A DNA stretch of 64,000 nucleotides from Symbiodinium natans (lineage: Eukaryota; Sar; Dinophyceae; Suessiales; Symbiodiniaceae), in the NCBI GenBank assembly GCA_905221605.1, contig CAJNDS010001180.1:320725-384724 (forward strand). Reading direction: 5' to 3'. The notes under the pieces were generated by a model. It searched no databases. It was not told the DNA's origin and saw only the letters and a list, made by a program, of their open reading frames with translations. Below, piece by piece: positions 45,001 through 52,615 of this stretch. The stretch's first letter is position 1, and every line of letters begins with the position of its first letter. Position numbers and translations under genes: made by a program.

Positions 45001-46929
45001 CCGAACTGACTTAGATGGCAACATCTGAGATAAATCGGTAGAGATCCGATGCTCCAACTCGGCAATCCGGACTCTCGTCTCAACTTCCCATGACCAATCT
45101 ATCTCATCAGTACTCCGGGGAATCCACTCTTTTCTCACTTCATCGAGCAATCCTTCCAGAGGTTGCAACACAGATTCCACTCGGGCCTCTGACTCAGGTT
45201 CATTCCATTCACCTCCAGTTAGCTGGTAGTCACTCGACTCACCCTCTTGGGAGACTTCAGCAACTGTCTTCCCCTTTCCTTTGCCTTTTCCTTTGGGCTT
45301 TCCCTTTTCGGGCTTCTTCTTGGGATCTCCTTTTGCCTTGGCTTTCGCCTTAGCATTGGGGGAATTGGGCTTCTTGCCTGAATCTCCCTCCTTATACCAG
45401 CAATCGCGGGCATAATGTCCCTTTCCACCACACACATAGCACTCCACATCCTTCTTGTTCTGGCTTGAAGCTCGTTTGCCAGCACCTTTGCTTGATTCGC
45501 GCTTGCCTTTCTGTTCCTTTCCTTTGCCTTTTGGTTTTCCTTCGTTGCCCTTTCCCTCATTGGGATCTCGAAAAGGTTGAAGCTTCGTGCCAGGGGCTTC
45601 TGACCACACCCTTTGTTGCACCTCAAACTTCAGAGCAACTCTTTTCAGATCTTCAAACGATTCACTATCGCCATGCAACAAGCAATGGCTTCTACACCGA
45701 TCTGGCAAACTGCGCAGCAAAACCATAACCGAATCCGCTTCTTGGATCTGCAAACCACCAGCATGCACATCGGGATCAAGACTATTGAGCAGCTTGGTGT
45801 ACTTGTTCAACTCATGCTCAATCTTTCGAATGATCTCCGGAATACTGGGTGCTTTCACGGTTTGATTCACCAGCTGCGACCGAAAGAACAGGCATTCAGC
45901 TCGCGACTTCAGGCAAAACTCCTTCGCCAGCAATCTCAAAGCCACAAAACCAGATTGTTGATAAGTGCTCTCACTTTCAACATATGTCTGCAAAATCAGA
46001 GAACTCTTCTCATGATTTGCAAAAGTCTGTCGCAGGATGTGCATCAGCCTCGTCGACCTCTTCTGTTGCTCCACAGTAAGTCGATCCTGTTTCAGCCGAG
46101 ACTCTTCTTGAGTCTTCACCGCATGCATGAGCTCATTGGGAAACACTTCTGAACCCAAACCAACCCAACTGGTCAGCTTCTCCATCCAGGTCAAGAATCC
46201 AAGAGCTTCAGAGATGCGATCCTTCCAAGACGAAAAGTCAATGGTCGGCAAACTGGGCAACCATTTGTCCGATCGAGCAAACACATCCCTTTCCCTTTCT
46301 TGCTCCAGAGGTGGAGGTCTCAGTGGGGGACTTGGGCTCGCCATCCGAAAAAGCTGGGTCCCCTTCGCAGGAGTACCCACTGGCGATGCACCTTGACATC
46401 CCGAAGAAGAACTGGGCATGTTCTCAGGAACACCATCCTGAGGTAAGGGGGGATTCACCTGTTGCTGTTGCTGTGGCTGCTGTTGCTGATGCTGCTGTAT
46501 CATCCACTGCTGATGCTGCTGCTGTTGCTGCACCATGGACGAAGTCATCGTTTGCATAAACTGCTGTTGCTGCACAACCAGTTGCTGCATCATGCTTTCC
46601 AATTCTCGCACTTGTCTCGTCAACCCTTGCACGTCGGGTGATGTTTGTGATGGTGTCACCACAGGTTGAGGAGGTCCAGTGGATAGTCCTGGTGGTAACG
46701 AAGGACTTCCTACCGCTTGCTGAGGCAAACCAGGGGGAAACGAAGGGCCTCCCATTGTCTGTTGGGGTGCTCCAGTAGCTACCCCATGAGGGCTTCTGGC
46801 GGGAGTTCGACCTCTGGGCACTGGGCCATACACAGGTTGGCTTCCTTGTGCCAAACCTTGCACCCACAGTGGGTTGGGATTTCCCAAACCCGGAAAAGGG
46901 TCTACCCTTCGCCTTGTCTCAGCATCCAT
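39019..46929 (-). CDS. Copia Gag-Pol polyprotein with a long C-terminal extension
   Basis: 2636 residues from the conserved ATG at 46929. In order: Gag with poly-Gln and a Lys/Gly-rich tail; CCHC knuckle at about 495-508; aspartic protease with WWLIDSGASV near 668; integrase zinc motif HRMRGHIPFSSECPHC near 840-855; integrase core acids near 879, 949 and 985 (35 residues between the last two); reverse transcriptase with YVDD near 1634; RNase H with YADASW near 1815 and SSCEAEL near 1857; and the usual end segment TAGMIADVLTK near 1935-1945. Standard copia proteins stop soon after. This one continues about 650 residues with a zinc-ribbon-like pair of CxxC motifs (about 2086-2112), a compact unrecognised middle, and a Lys/Glu-rich predicted coiled coil at the end. 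The frame is uninterrupted and all catalytic motifs are present, so it may be active. Confidence 0.93.
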   Translation of the reverse strand: MDAETRRRVDPFPGLGNPNPLWVQGLAQGSQPVYGPVPRGRTPARSPHGVATGAPQQTMGGPSFPPGLPQQAVGSPSLPPGLSTGPPQPVVTPSQTSPDVQGLTRQVRELESMMQQLVVQQQQFMQTMTSSMVQQQQQHQQWMIQQHQQQQPQQQQQVNPPLPQDGVPENMPSSSSGCQGASPVGTPAKGTQLFRMASPSPPLRPPPLEQERERDVFARSDKWLPSLPTIDFSSWKDRISEALGFLTWMEKLTSWVGLGSEVFPNELMHAVKTQEESRLKQDRLTVEQQKRSTRLMHILRQTFANHEKSSLILQTYVESESTYQQSGFVALRLLAKEFCLKSRAECLFFRSQLVNQTVKAPSIPEIIRKIEHELNKYTKLLNSLDPDVHAGGLQIQEADSVMVLLRSLPDRCRSHCLLHGDSESFEDLKRVALKFEVQQRVWSEAPGTKLQPFRDPNEGKGNEGKPKGKGKEQKGKRESSKGAGKRASSQNKKDVECYVCGGKGHYARDCWYKEGDSGKKPNSPNAKAKAKAKGDPKKKPEKGKPKGKGKGKGKTVAEVSQEGESSDYQLTGGEWNEPESEARVESVLQPLEGLLDEVRKEWIPRSTDEIDWSWEVETRVRIAELEHRISTDLSQMLPSKSVRSLMKPPMNQVKSMEKDDASKWWLIDSGASVTVIAKRYLDEFQILDRKALGPNERYSAANDTPVNVFERVRIRALLPMYEGKQYLGLTSVCVTGVVADVAHNILSTEQMVNTGWEVKFTRREISLRHEKKGVMGYGVSWAGCPWIYLQGDAGKRKKVTFGRTEVRPMDVDDGQRPMEVDQMQSVQSMTKKKQEEMELHRMRGHIPFSSECPHCRMTRGTTQHRRTKDAQDRPVALQADFCFINLVTGTFAKDQPTAPNMKVLVMTEMSTRMIGCLLVGTNADNTSSWIRYWMNAFGLDIAGSAVLLRTDSETAVSALIKRANLGIRIVTQRAPPQGHEAVGGVERAVRTLKELFSTVRLDLRAQGFDLKRSPRAFEFGLIYCAAMHNHHAAAFDGKKSPQELVLQRSLHECGSSLIGATVLAELPDSMKTTALSRFVEAAYVYPEVGGLTHVVSAMVDGCPKHFRAKSIKHIVPLKIGLEHCQHLLKEHDPSDTLAPPILKEKEDGVPDRIEGEADKAFEGRVSEGPTTDMSKVGPPAAWVKEHGGTANCPACGPKRGKANHNAECRKRYDDWLKAQRQRLESKEPTEETPKMDQRSSKDAGVMESGSEPSLLKRPKITYESRPDPKLEEKQSVPTPATEVVDVDMEDFEDPSLPYQGIPDEAMEPGYFEGETPAEDEAIPMEEEKPQMDVDSVPNESSRVPRRLESLTSDVNSVPDESNRVPRLINRIYLDPRLDVPQGPIKMVSSDESPKLVHVTNSILLNKNSTFPESMKVCGSQVWLARPTSVLSEIDGCPLDVDKTVEGRRTELQSMTAHKAGRVVGADEAQKFARQHGIKIIPTRWVIGPKVVNGKEAVRARCVVQDIAKGSTASSLGLSATTPSLEALRTLLAIASVDAMDIATLDVSTAFLHSPLPKGSKAIIQLPKDVSACKDYYVPVFMILDQAMNGLRVAAKAWNLKLATVVKKVGLKQCPTEPSVFEGTVRGKRFLMLCYVDDLILCGTRDAIRLVTDTLNGELKIKETGRITSTGGKITFLGREIERQGSHLRMRVPPAYLDALFETEFCKDLKVVTAPPDIVKTVEKGRASGSDPELSDTAAARYRAVLGRIAWWGQSRPDLSRWMSILSQGQSKPTACFEQALRQVIRFLKGQYHAWQYFGPDGNVPDSGPAQLEVYADASWAPQASLGRRSVSGIAIFYRGCLIKGISRVQGCVSLSSCEAELRAILTAVQESEGLATLIGQLAESDVTIRLHTDSSSARAVLLNRGLSRRVRHLDIAVCYLQERIQEAQTLKVIWCPTAGMIADVLTKCLSQVTFCQHQQAMGIYPGEDVQQVWRICGIRPRVGVQAYQCAEATGCSVEQVGSLKSVKKCGEVFENFHLRSPETLREDSSPEVQEMDLWSNRKSFGSSTTEASPSLEPVPLVKDRKMAAEDSRKGEQGAEMKSPFWCKVCKWLFRSEHAAGLSWDESGKPKCEKCKQTVTVSGTDASHAFHLREAEKERRAAGKRGDKGESRGSGQAAPKPKAMPKVIERMVDVFPELADPEPPKWFGDVSWSICRRGTPVDELELKDVVGTLSDKDMLRYQSSYEKLVKPIQEVCELQEKPTKIFGILDVRGQIGGKAIIWEMAVNEGGLYMEVPPGTCGLAMLSFVRYLKRKGIVPVLLLGEHQDLGVLRMVDLLCMLPILGAERIMEDEAESSYYPPWVLRWKRSAKEGSLVFKELVERVRVISMLSCDTLRIHEPELRERPVPKWSFVAYSHYRSVMESVAGFLEDLEKKKEEITDTQRAASWKKVVASETRSGVVWICKCKWHLPTDYVVRFNLTLPADMWQQAFGIMGENVGKLEKEEKDLKRILKAAAEQQDREFEEAERKRKRIADLSAAEEEAAKRAKLEGEAVRSPVSVVPSELDAAAIAQIAERVKASFSVADLELMLEEKKRKVGDQPTERPAETPAEPSRSSQDVMMETRTAELAEMKEAAKERRAKLMESTGAGEKKGEEDEE

Positions 46930-47302
46930 GATGGGCAGAGCTTCCACGCTCTCGTCCACCTCTTGGACTCCTCACATGAGCTCCACTGGTCCTGACCTGC
47001 AGTCTCTCCACAACGTCTTCTGGCGAAAATTCTCTTACCAACACCAGATGGTCCAGGCTCCTGAAGAACCTTAGTTCTACTCTACCAAGCACCGTATTCC
47101 TCCAAGATCGGTCACAACCAATCCAGTTCCAGACAAACCACCTTGCCTGGGCGTGCCTCAACAGCCGCTGAACCAACTGCTTCCAGCCTGATAAGTCCGG
47201 ATCCGCCTCCTCTGGGCTCCAAACCCAAACTTGCCTCCAGGCACTCACAGATTCCTGACAGACAACCAAAGACCATACACGGACTCGTACCACAAGGCAC
47301 AA

Positions 47303-47314
47303 GCTCCGCTACCA
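47303..47314 (-). promoter_or_regulatory. Primer-binding site of the full-length element
   Basis: TGGTAGCGGAGC on the minus strand, directly after the 5' LTR. Identical to the sites of the gag-only element and of the plus-strand element at 48 kb. Confidence 0.88.
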
Positions 47315-47599
47315 CGTGAAAAACCGAAGGTCCCTCTGGTGCCTTTTCCCTTAAAAGCACGAACCCTGACCTCTCACACTGAACTCAGCTTCAGAACGAA
47401 GTTCCTACACACTGCACACTCACTTTAAACAGCGTATTGGGCAAAAACACACTCGTATGATTTCCTTGGAAATACAACGAGGCATAAACCATCGAGGATG
47501 GGATCACACGGATTCCCAATCACTCCGAAGCAAAACAAACCTAAACAAGCTGATCCAAAACATGACAAAAACATCACTGATCAGCCACAATCTTCCACA
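47315..47599 (-). repeat. 5' LTR of the full-length element, internally deleted
   Basis: 285 bases. It matches the other family LTRs at both ends but lacks about 95 bases near 47380, which removes the spliced-leader-like motif. The TATTTAAA box is altered to a TGTTTAAA form. Confidence 0.9.
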
Positions 47600-47604
47600 T
47601 TCGA
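47600..47604. repeat. Target-site duplication TTCGA, right copy
   Basis: Pairs with 37892-37896. Confidence 0.88.
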
Positions 47605-47968
47605 AGCTCTTTCGTCCTCACCTTCGAAGCCTTTGAAGCCCCCCTTCGAAGCCTTCGCATTCACCACATGTTGGACTGCCCAGTTGTTCGAAGCACCGGC
47701 TTTGGATGTTGAATCTGAGCTTCGGTCGACTGCGCCGAAGAAGCCAAGTTTTATGCCAAGCGCGCAGATGAGCATGCGCCAATAGTTTGTCCAGTCTTGC
47801 TGCGTCAGCTGATTCTCTTAACAAGTCGGGTGAGGAATGCCAAGAGCCTTCGAGTCCCGTTGCCCATGATCCAGTTGAAGAGTCTGCCAAAGACCTCCAA
47901 ACAAAGCCTGGTGATATTCAGCCCAATCAAGTTCGTAAGATCTTTGGACTTATGAAACGTGGTTCAAC
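47605..47968 (+). other. Short host segment between copia elements, possible exon remnants
   Basis: Contains a repeated CTTCGAAGCC phrase. Two plus-strand frames read in a protein-like way: one ends at 47785 (...RSTAPKKPSFMPS...). Another runs 47787-47999 into the LTR (...DIQPNQVRKIFGLMKRGS). They are offset, and I recognise neither. They could be pieces of a host or element gene broken by insertions. Confidence 0.35.
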
Positions 47969-48346
47969 TGCGTCATCCTGTGAGGGTGCAACACGGTGAG
48001 TTTTGCAGTTTGCAGTTTTGTGTGCATAGCTTGGAGTCTGCTCAGCTTTTGAAGTTTTCCCAGTAGCCTGAGTATGATGAGTGATGCAGGAATGTTTTGC
48101 CTCATAGGGAACCACTCTCGTCGAGTTTCGTGACTTGAGGGAAGTTTTGGAGGTCTTTTAAGCCGAGCTGGCAAGTTGGAGAGCTGTGATACGTTTTCCA
48201 CTTTGGCTCAAGTGACGAGCACTGGTGTAAGTGCTGCAAGCCAAAACAGAAGTGTTGTCCGAGTGTCTTGCTTGCTTGGTTTGGACTTGTGTGAGTTGGC
48301 TTGGTTGTATCCTTGGTGCCTTGCTTGGCATCTTGGGTTTTTAACG
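47969..48346 (+). repeat. 5' LTR of the plus-strand copia element
   Basis: About 378 bases, from TGCGTCATCCTG to GGGTTTTTAACG. Over 95 percent identical by eye to the copy at 52230-52612. Contains CCACTTTGGCTCAAG at 48198-48212. Immediately followed by TGGTAGCGGAGC (48347-48358), the primer site. Confidence 0.92.
48198..48212 (+). promoter_or_regulatory. Spliced-leader-like motif in an LTR
   Basis: CCACTTTGGCTCAAG, one mismatch from the last 15 bases of the dinoflagellate spliced leader (CCATTTTGGCTCAAG). Sense to the element, about 135 bases before the LTR 3' end. A second copy lies at 52459-52473. Confidence 0.65.
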
Positions 48347-48358
48347 TGGTAGCGGAGC
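48347..48358 (+). promoter_or_regulatory. Primer-binding site of the plus-strand element
   Basis: TGGTAGCGGAGC, identical to the site of the minus-strand family although the LTRs are unrelated. Confidence 0.88.
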
Positions 48359-48678
48359 ATGGAAGCTCTGTTGCAAAGAAAGTGAGCCCAATACGCTGAC
48401 TTGGTGTGTGCTTGAGTTGTCTTGGTATGGAGGGCCGTGAAGGCCATCGCACTACCACATAGGCGAGAGTGCCCGGAATGCTTCGTGAGAGAGGTAGGAG
48501 AGGGGCCGAGCCTCTCTATGAGACCTTCAGGGTCCAGACACTCCTCAGTTCCACCAAGGAACCCCGTTGTCGGTCGTGGAGTTGCTTTCAGCCCGATGTC
48601 GAACTTATCGGGTGCAGTGCATCCCACAGGAAGCCCGGTGGTTGGTTCTCCGACTGCTATGGGCACCTCCATACCGCA

Positions 48679-51600
48679 ATGGCTTCACCCATGTCACCAC
48701 CAGGTTTGGTGCCACCACCGCCTGCAGCAGTGGACCCCGTTGCCGTTCAGGCAGCCCTTGGATCCCAGCTTTTGGTCCAGACAGTTCAGCAACAGCAGCA
48801 GCAGATATCTCAAATGATGTCGCTGGTGCAGCAGCTGGTCCAGGACCGGACAAGTGCTGAGAAGAAAGGCAAAGGAGCTGGTAGCTTGAGTAGCATCAGT
48901 GACAGCGTGGACCATGCCATGGAGGTTGATGATGGGAATGGCGCTCCTATCAGGAATCCTAAGGCAGACTCATATGTGCCAAAGTTGCCCATGTTGGACG
49001 GTGGACGCATGAACAAGGGTCGGCGTGCCGAGATCGAAGCATGGGTTGAATACCTTGAAGTGTTTTTGCCATGGATTGCCTTGTTTGATGATAGGATACC
49101 GTCGGAAGTGCAGGCTTGTTTTGTGAAAGACAGGCCAATCCTGAACAAAGACTTGGCGAAAGGAGAGAGCATTAGGAGTACCAGAGTGTTCCTTTACCTT
49201 CGGCAGTCCTTTGCGAACTTTTCCCGTGGGCTTGACATTTTGAAGCAAGTTGAGCGTGAACAGCTTGGTGTTCCGGCAGGCTATGAGGCGTTGAGGCGCT
49301 TGCATCAAGATCTGTCGGTTTGCTCGAGGATAGAAGCCTCGACCTTGCGAGAAGAGATGTTGAGATACCAGCCCCCTGCCTCTACGAAGGATCGTCCCTT
49401 GGAAGTGTTTCGCAGCGTGCAGGTTGAGCTTGCAAAGTATGGTCGACTTGTTGCTGCGTTCCCAGACCTTGCGTTGAGTGAAGCGGATCAGAGCATGATT
49501 GTGTTGAAAGGTCTTGATGCGGATGTGAAGAGGTACATCTTGTTGCATGCTAAGATTGACTCTATGAGTGAGCTTGAGACTGCGATCAAGTTCTACGACG
49601 CAAACATCAAGATCCTTACCTTCGCCGATTCCGGGCGAGGTCGCGACCGCAGGAACAACAACGACATAGCGAATCCGCTGAACTTCAAAGGCGATGGAAA
49701 GGGGAAGGGCAAGGGGAAGGAAAAGGGGAAAGACAAAGGAAAGGACAAAGGAAAGGACAAAGGAAAGGACAAAGGTCGCTCAGGAAAGGACAAGCATGAC
49801 AAGAAGGGAGAGAAAGGTGGAAAGGGAAACGTTCCTCAAGACCCTGGAAAAGGGAGCGGTGGTAGCTCTGGTGATGATCCGAAGCACGACAAGCGTGCCA
49901 ACGTGAAGTGCTACAACTGCAATGAATTGGGGCACTATTCAAACCGATGCCCTAAGAAAGCAGCCAAGGGTGTGGCGGCAGCAGCGACGCTTCTAGAACC
50001 GCAGTTGGCGGCTTTGACTTTGGAGGGCCCGCATGTGTTTGCAGCGGCAATTGGTTGCGAGTTCTTTGATATCGCTCAGGGAGATTCCGACAATGAGTCG
50101 AGCTTGAGCGATGGTGATTGGGAAGCCTTTGGAAGGTCGTGGTTGTTGGAGAGTTCGGAGCCCCCAGTTGAGCTTGGAACATCGCAGCTTGGAAGCCTAG
50201 AGACCCCCGTTGAGCTCGAGAAGGCCCCAGTTGAGCTTGGAACATCGCAGCTTGGAAGCCTAGAGACCCCCGTTGAGCTTGAGAAGGCCCCAGTTGAGCT
50301 TGGAACGTCGCAGCTTGGAAGCCTAGAGACCCCCGTTGAGCTTGAGAAGGCCCCAGTTGAGCTTGGAACGTCGCAGCTTGGAAGCCTAGAGACCCCCGTT
50401 GAGCTTGAGAAGGCCCCGTTGACGCTTGGTGAGCATGGATTGAGTGAATTTTATTTTCATGACATGAGCATGGCAGCCCCGCATGTGACACATGGTAGCA
50501 GCTCTGAAGCCATGGACTGGTGGTTGCTGGACTCCGGAGCGTCGACGCACCTGATCAGCGAGGAGACACTGCAGCATGTGCAAGTGCTGAGCCTGAGTGA
50601 GCACGTTGGTAGAGACTGTGTGACTGCCACAGGTGCTTCCATAGGGGTTCAGAAGAGTGCTGTGGTTCGCGTTTGCTTTGCCGTTGAGAGATCCAGTCCT
50701 GTCGTTGTTGAGTTTGAAGCCCTGGTTGCACCTGTGCGATTTAACCTCCTGAGCCTAGGACGACTCCTGAATAGGAATTGGACAGTTTCTTTTGCCCCCC
50801 ATCTCCACGTGCAAGCTGGTGGTTTTAAATTTAAGGCTGTGTGGTCCAACAACTGTTGCTGGTTGCAGAGTCATGCGGTGGCACGGGCCTGTTTGGTGTC
50901 TCAAGAACAGAGCGCAGCGCAGCAGATTGCAGACCCCTCGTGTACGAGACATTCCGCAGCCCGAGAAGATGGCCTCCTCCAGCGAGAGCGAAGTGGAATG
51001 GCGCATGCAAGGGAAGGACAAAGGGAAGCTGGTCCGGAGAGTCGTTGCGACTCAAGCGGCCTCAATCTCGGTGGGAGAAGAGGATTTCGAGGAGAGCACC
51101 CGGTTGGCCACAGCTACATCCACGGAGACAGAGGGCGCGATCCTCTTGGTGCCCGCGGATGCCGAGTCCCAGGTGGTGTTGAAGCCGGGCGAGATCGAGA
51201 CCCCAGGACCCGCCAAAGTTCCTCTGCAGAAGCCCATGCCAAAGAAGCCCAAGGTGAAGAAGATGCCCCAGAAGCCCCTCGTGAAGAGAATGCCAAAGGC
51301 AGCGAGCTCTTCGTCGACAAAGAGGACCCCCGTGAAGCTGGTGCCTCGTTCCGATCGCCAGCAGCCGTGGTTGACGTTGTGGAGTGCAAGTTCAAGAGCA
51401 GTGAAGAAGCAGAAGCTCAAGGAGAGCCGCATGACGTCAGCTGCAAAGTCCGATTTGAATCGCTTTCGCAGGGAGAAGAAGGGCCCAGAGAGGCGAACGC
51501 TGGAGGAGCACCTCAAGGAGCATTTTTTGCAGTGCCTGGACCGCAAGGCCCCCTACACTGTGACGACCATCTCCGAGATCATCAAGGAGAAAGCAAAGCC

Positions 51601-52215
51601 CCCGAGCCCACCGAGGAAGGAAGCCGACTCCCCGGGGTACCCGGAGAGGTTGCCTACCCCTCCGCGGGTTCCGCCACGTCGACGCTTGCCCACGCCTCCG
51701 AGGAATCCGACATCGGCAAGGGCCAGCGCATCACGGGCACCAGCTACGCCGCCAAAGACATCGCCATTGCCGCCACCACCGACCAATCCCGGAACGCCTA
51801 CTTCGAGTGGATGGAGTGTGGTGACGGACCGAAAGCGCTGAGTGCAATCAGCCAGAAAGGATCTTCCCAGGCAATGGCGAGCAGCAAAAGTCTTGATGTG
51901 CTTGATGGTTGTGCTTGCGCTTGTGACGTTGGCATGAGTGGCATGGTTGGCATGAGTGGCATGGTTGAGCATGTGTGTGTTGGTGAGCTTGATCAGGAGA
52001 AAGCACCGGCCCCAGACGGCGACCAGGCGTGGTTGCTACGTGGTGATCAGGAGTTGCTTCACCAGGAGTTGTGGGGAAAGGTTCACCGTGAGCATGTGTT
52101 GCGAAGTCATGTTCCTTTTAATTCCAGCTGTGAGCATTGTGTGCGTGGCAGAGGCCTTGAACCAGCTAGGAAAATCGAGAGGGATTCCGGAGAGGGAGCC
52201 CAAAAAGGGGTGTAG
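48679..52215 (+). CDS. Copia Gag-protease polyprotein, truncated in integrase
   Basis: The frame is open from 48469 (ATGs at 48478 and 48679). I prefer 48679, where typical Gag sequence begins (MASPMSPPGLVPPPP). Numbered from there: capsid-like helices; a Lys/Gly tract with GKDKGKDKG repeats at about 335-375; CCHC knuckle CYNCNELGHYSNRC near 410-424; an acidic linker; four tandem 21-residue repeats built on PVELGTSQLGSLET; and protease WWLLDSGAST near 617. After about 50950 the frame stays open for roughly 900 bases, but its translation looks like the out-of-frame reading of another gene. It regains pol-like sequence near 51880, ends with an integrase zinc motif (HREHVLRSHVPFNSSCEHC) and stops at 52215. 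It cannot encode a complete pol. Confidence 0.85.
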   Translation: MASPMSPPGLVPPPPAAVDPVAVQAALGSQLLVQTVQQQQQQISQMMSLVQQLVQDRTSAEKKGKGAGSLSSISDSVDHAMEVDDGNGAPIRNPKADSYVPKLPMLDGGRMNKGRRAEIEAWVEYLEVFLPWIALFDDRIPSEVQACFVKDRPILNKDLAKGESIRSTRVFLYLRQSFANFSRGLDILKQVEREQLGVPAGYEALRRLHQDLSVCSRIEASTLREEMLRYQPPASTKDRPLEVFRSVQVELAKYGRLVAAFPDLALSEADQSMIVLKGLDADVKRYILLHAKIDSMSELETAIKFYDANIKILTFADSGRGRDRRNNNDIANPLNFKGDGKGKGKGKEKGKDKGKDKGKDKGKDKGRSGKDKHDKKGEKGGKGNVPQDPGKGSGGSSGDDPKHDKRANVKCYNCNELGHYSNRCPKKAAKGVAAAATLLEPQLAALTLEGPHVFAAAIGCEFFDIAQGDSDNESSLSDGDWEAFGRSWLLESSEPPVELGTSQLGSLETPVELEKAPVELGTSQLGSLETPVELEKAPVELGTSQLGSLETPVELEKAPVELGTSQLGSLETPVELEKAPLTLGEHGLSEFYFHDMSMAAPHVTHGSSSEAMDWWLLDSGASTHLISEETLQHVQVLSLSEHVGRDCVTATGASIGVQKSAVVRVCFAVERSSPVVVEFEALVAPVRFNLLSLGRLLNRNWTVSFAPHLHVQAGGFKFKAVWSNNCCWLQSHAVARACLVSQEQSAAQQIADPSCTRHSAAREDGLLQRERSGMAHAREGQREAGPESRCDSSGLNLGGRRGFRGEHPVGHSYIHGDRGRDPLGARGCRVPGGVEAGRDRDPRTRQSSSAEAHAKEAQGEEDAPEAPREENAKGSELFVDKEDPREAGASFRSPAAVVDVVECKFKSSEEAEAQGEPHDVSCKVRFESLSQGEEGPREANAGGAPQGAFFAVPGPQGPLHCDDHLRDHQGESKAPEPTEEGSRLPGVPGEVAYPSAGSATSTLAHASEESDIGKGQRITGTSYAAKDIAIAATTDQSRNAYFEWMECGDGPKALSAISQKGSSQAMASSKSLDVLDGCACACDVGMSGMVGMSGMVEHVCVGELDQEKAPAPDGDQAWLLRGDQELLHQELWGKVHREHVLRSHVPFNSSCEHCVRGRGLEPARKIERDSGEGAQKGV
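50165..50415 (+). repeat. Coding minisatellite, four 63-base units
   Basis: Four in-frame units encode PVELGTSQLGSLETPVELEK with near identity at the DNA level. They lie between the zinc knuckle and protease of the plus-strand element and probably arose by recent slippage. Confidence 0.9.
50969..51841 (+). CDS. Extra ORF within the copia element, basic Pro-rich protein
   Basis: ATG at 50969, 290 codons, one frame away from gag-protease, with the other frame also open throughout. The codons in this frame have mostly G or C in third position, as expected for dinoflagellate coding DNA, so this is probably the real frame here. The N-terminal part is acidic to mixed (MASSSESEVEWRMQ). The middle has repeated Lys/Pro motifs (MPKKPKVKKMPQKPLVKRMP). 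A helical segment follows (RRTLEEHLKEHFLQCL), then a Pro/Arg-rich tail. I recognise no domain; the charge suggests nucleic-acid binding. It may be a captured host gene or an element accessory gene. Confidence 0.6.
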   Translation: MASSSESEVEWRMQGKDKGKLVRRVVATQAASISVGEEDFEESTRLATATSTETEGAILLVPADAESQVVLKPGEIETPGPAKVPLQKPMPKKPKVKKMPQKPLVKRMPKAASSSSTKRTPVKLVPRSDRQQPWLTLWSASSRAVKKQKLKESRMTSAAKSDLNRFRREKKGPERRTLEEHLKEHFLQCLDRKAPYTVTTISEIIKEKAKPPSPPRKEADSPGYPERLPTPPRVPPRRRLPTPPRNPTSARASASRAPATPPKTSPLPPPPTNPGTPTSSGWSVVTDRKR

Positions 52216-52229
52216 AAGTTCGAGAACTG

Positions 52230-52612
52230 TGCGTCATCCTGTGAGGGTGCGACACGGTGAGTTTTGCAGTTTGCAGTTTTGTGTGCATAGCTTGGAGTCT
52301 GCTCAGCTTTTGAAGTTTTCCCAGTAGCCTGAGTATGATTAGTGATGCAGGAATGTTTTGCCTCATAGGGAACCACTCTCGTCGAGTTTCGTGACTTGAG
52401 GGTAGTTTTGGAGGTCTTTTAAGCCGAGCTGGCAAGTTGGAGAGCTGTGATACGTTTTCCACTTTGGCTCAAGTGACGAGCACTGGTGTGAGTGCTGCAA
52501 GCCAAAACAGAAGTGTTGTCCGAGTGTCTGAGCTTGCTTGCTTGGTTTGGACTTGTGTGAGTTGGCTTGGTTGTATCCTTGGTGCCTTGCTTGGCATCTT
52601 GGGTTTTTAACG
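52230..52612 (+). repeat. 3' LTR of the plus-strand copia element
   Basis: Matches 47969-48346 with a few substitutions and a small insertion near 52531. The sequence before it reads ACTG, so two more bases (52228-52229) may belong to the LTR. The spliced-leader-like motif is at 52459-52473. Confidence 0.92.
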
Positions 52613-52615
52613 GAA

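Larger units (their letters stand above)
37897..47599 (-). mobile_element. Full-length Ty1/copia element with extended gag-pol ORF
   Basis: 9703 bases between TTCGA duplications. In minus-strand order: 5' LTR (47599-47315), primer site (47314-47303), leader, a single gag-pol frame (46929-39019), a 3' untranslated region of about 730 bases, purine tract (38292-38281) and 3' LTR (38280-37897). Coding appears intact. The 5' LTR is about 95 bases shorter than the 3' LTR, and the leader has further small deletions relative to the gag-only neighbour, so its own transcription may be impaired. It inserted about 245 bases from the gag-only element in the same orientation. Confidence 0.93.
47969..52612 (+). 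mobile_element. Nonautonomous gag-protease Ty1/copia element with an extra ORF
   Basis: Two LTRs, a primer site, gag, protease, a 290-codon ORF in another frame and the integrase zinc motif. The integrase core, reverse transcriptase and RNase H are missing between the zinc motif and the 3' LTR, where GAGCCCAAAAAGGGGT may serve as purine tract. I found no matching target duplication at the outer ends (TCAAC on the left, GAAAC on the right). The copy may be old, or the product of recombination between two insertions. Confidence 0.85.

Noticed and set aside
50950-51850. The gag-protease frame as genuine protein over this stretch
   Set aside because: Its translation is Gly/Arg/Glu-rich and lacks the GC-rich third positions shown by the overlapping 290-codon frame.
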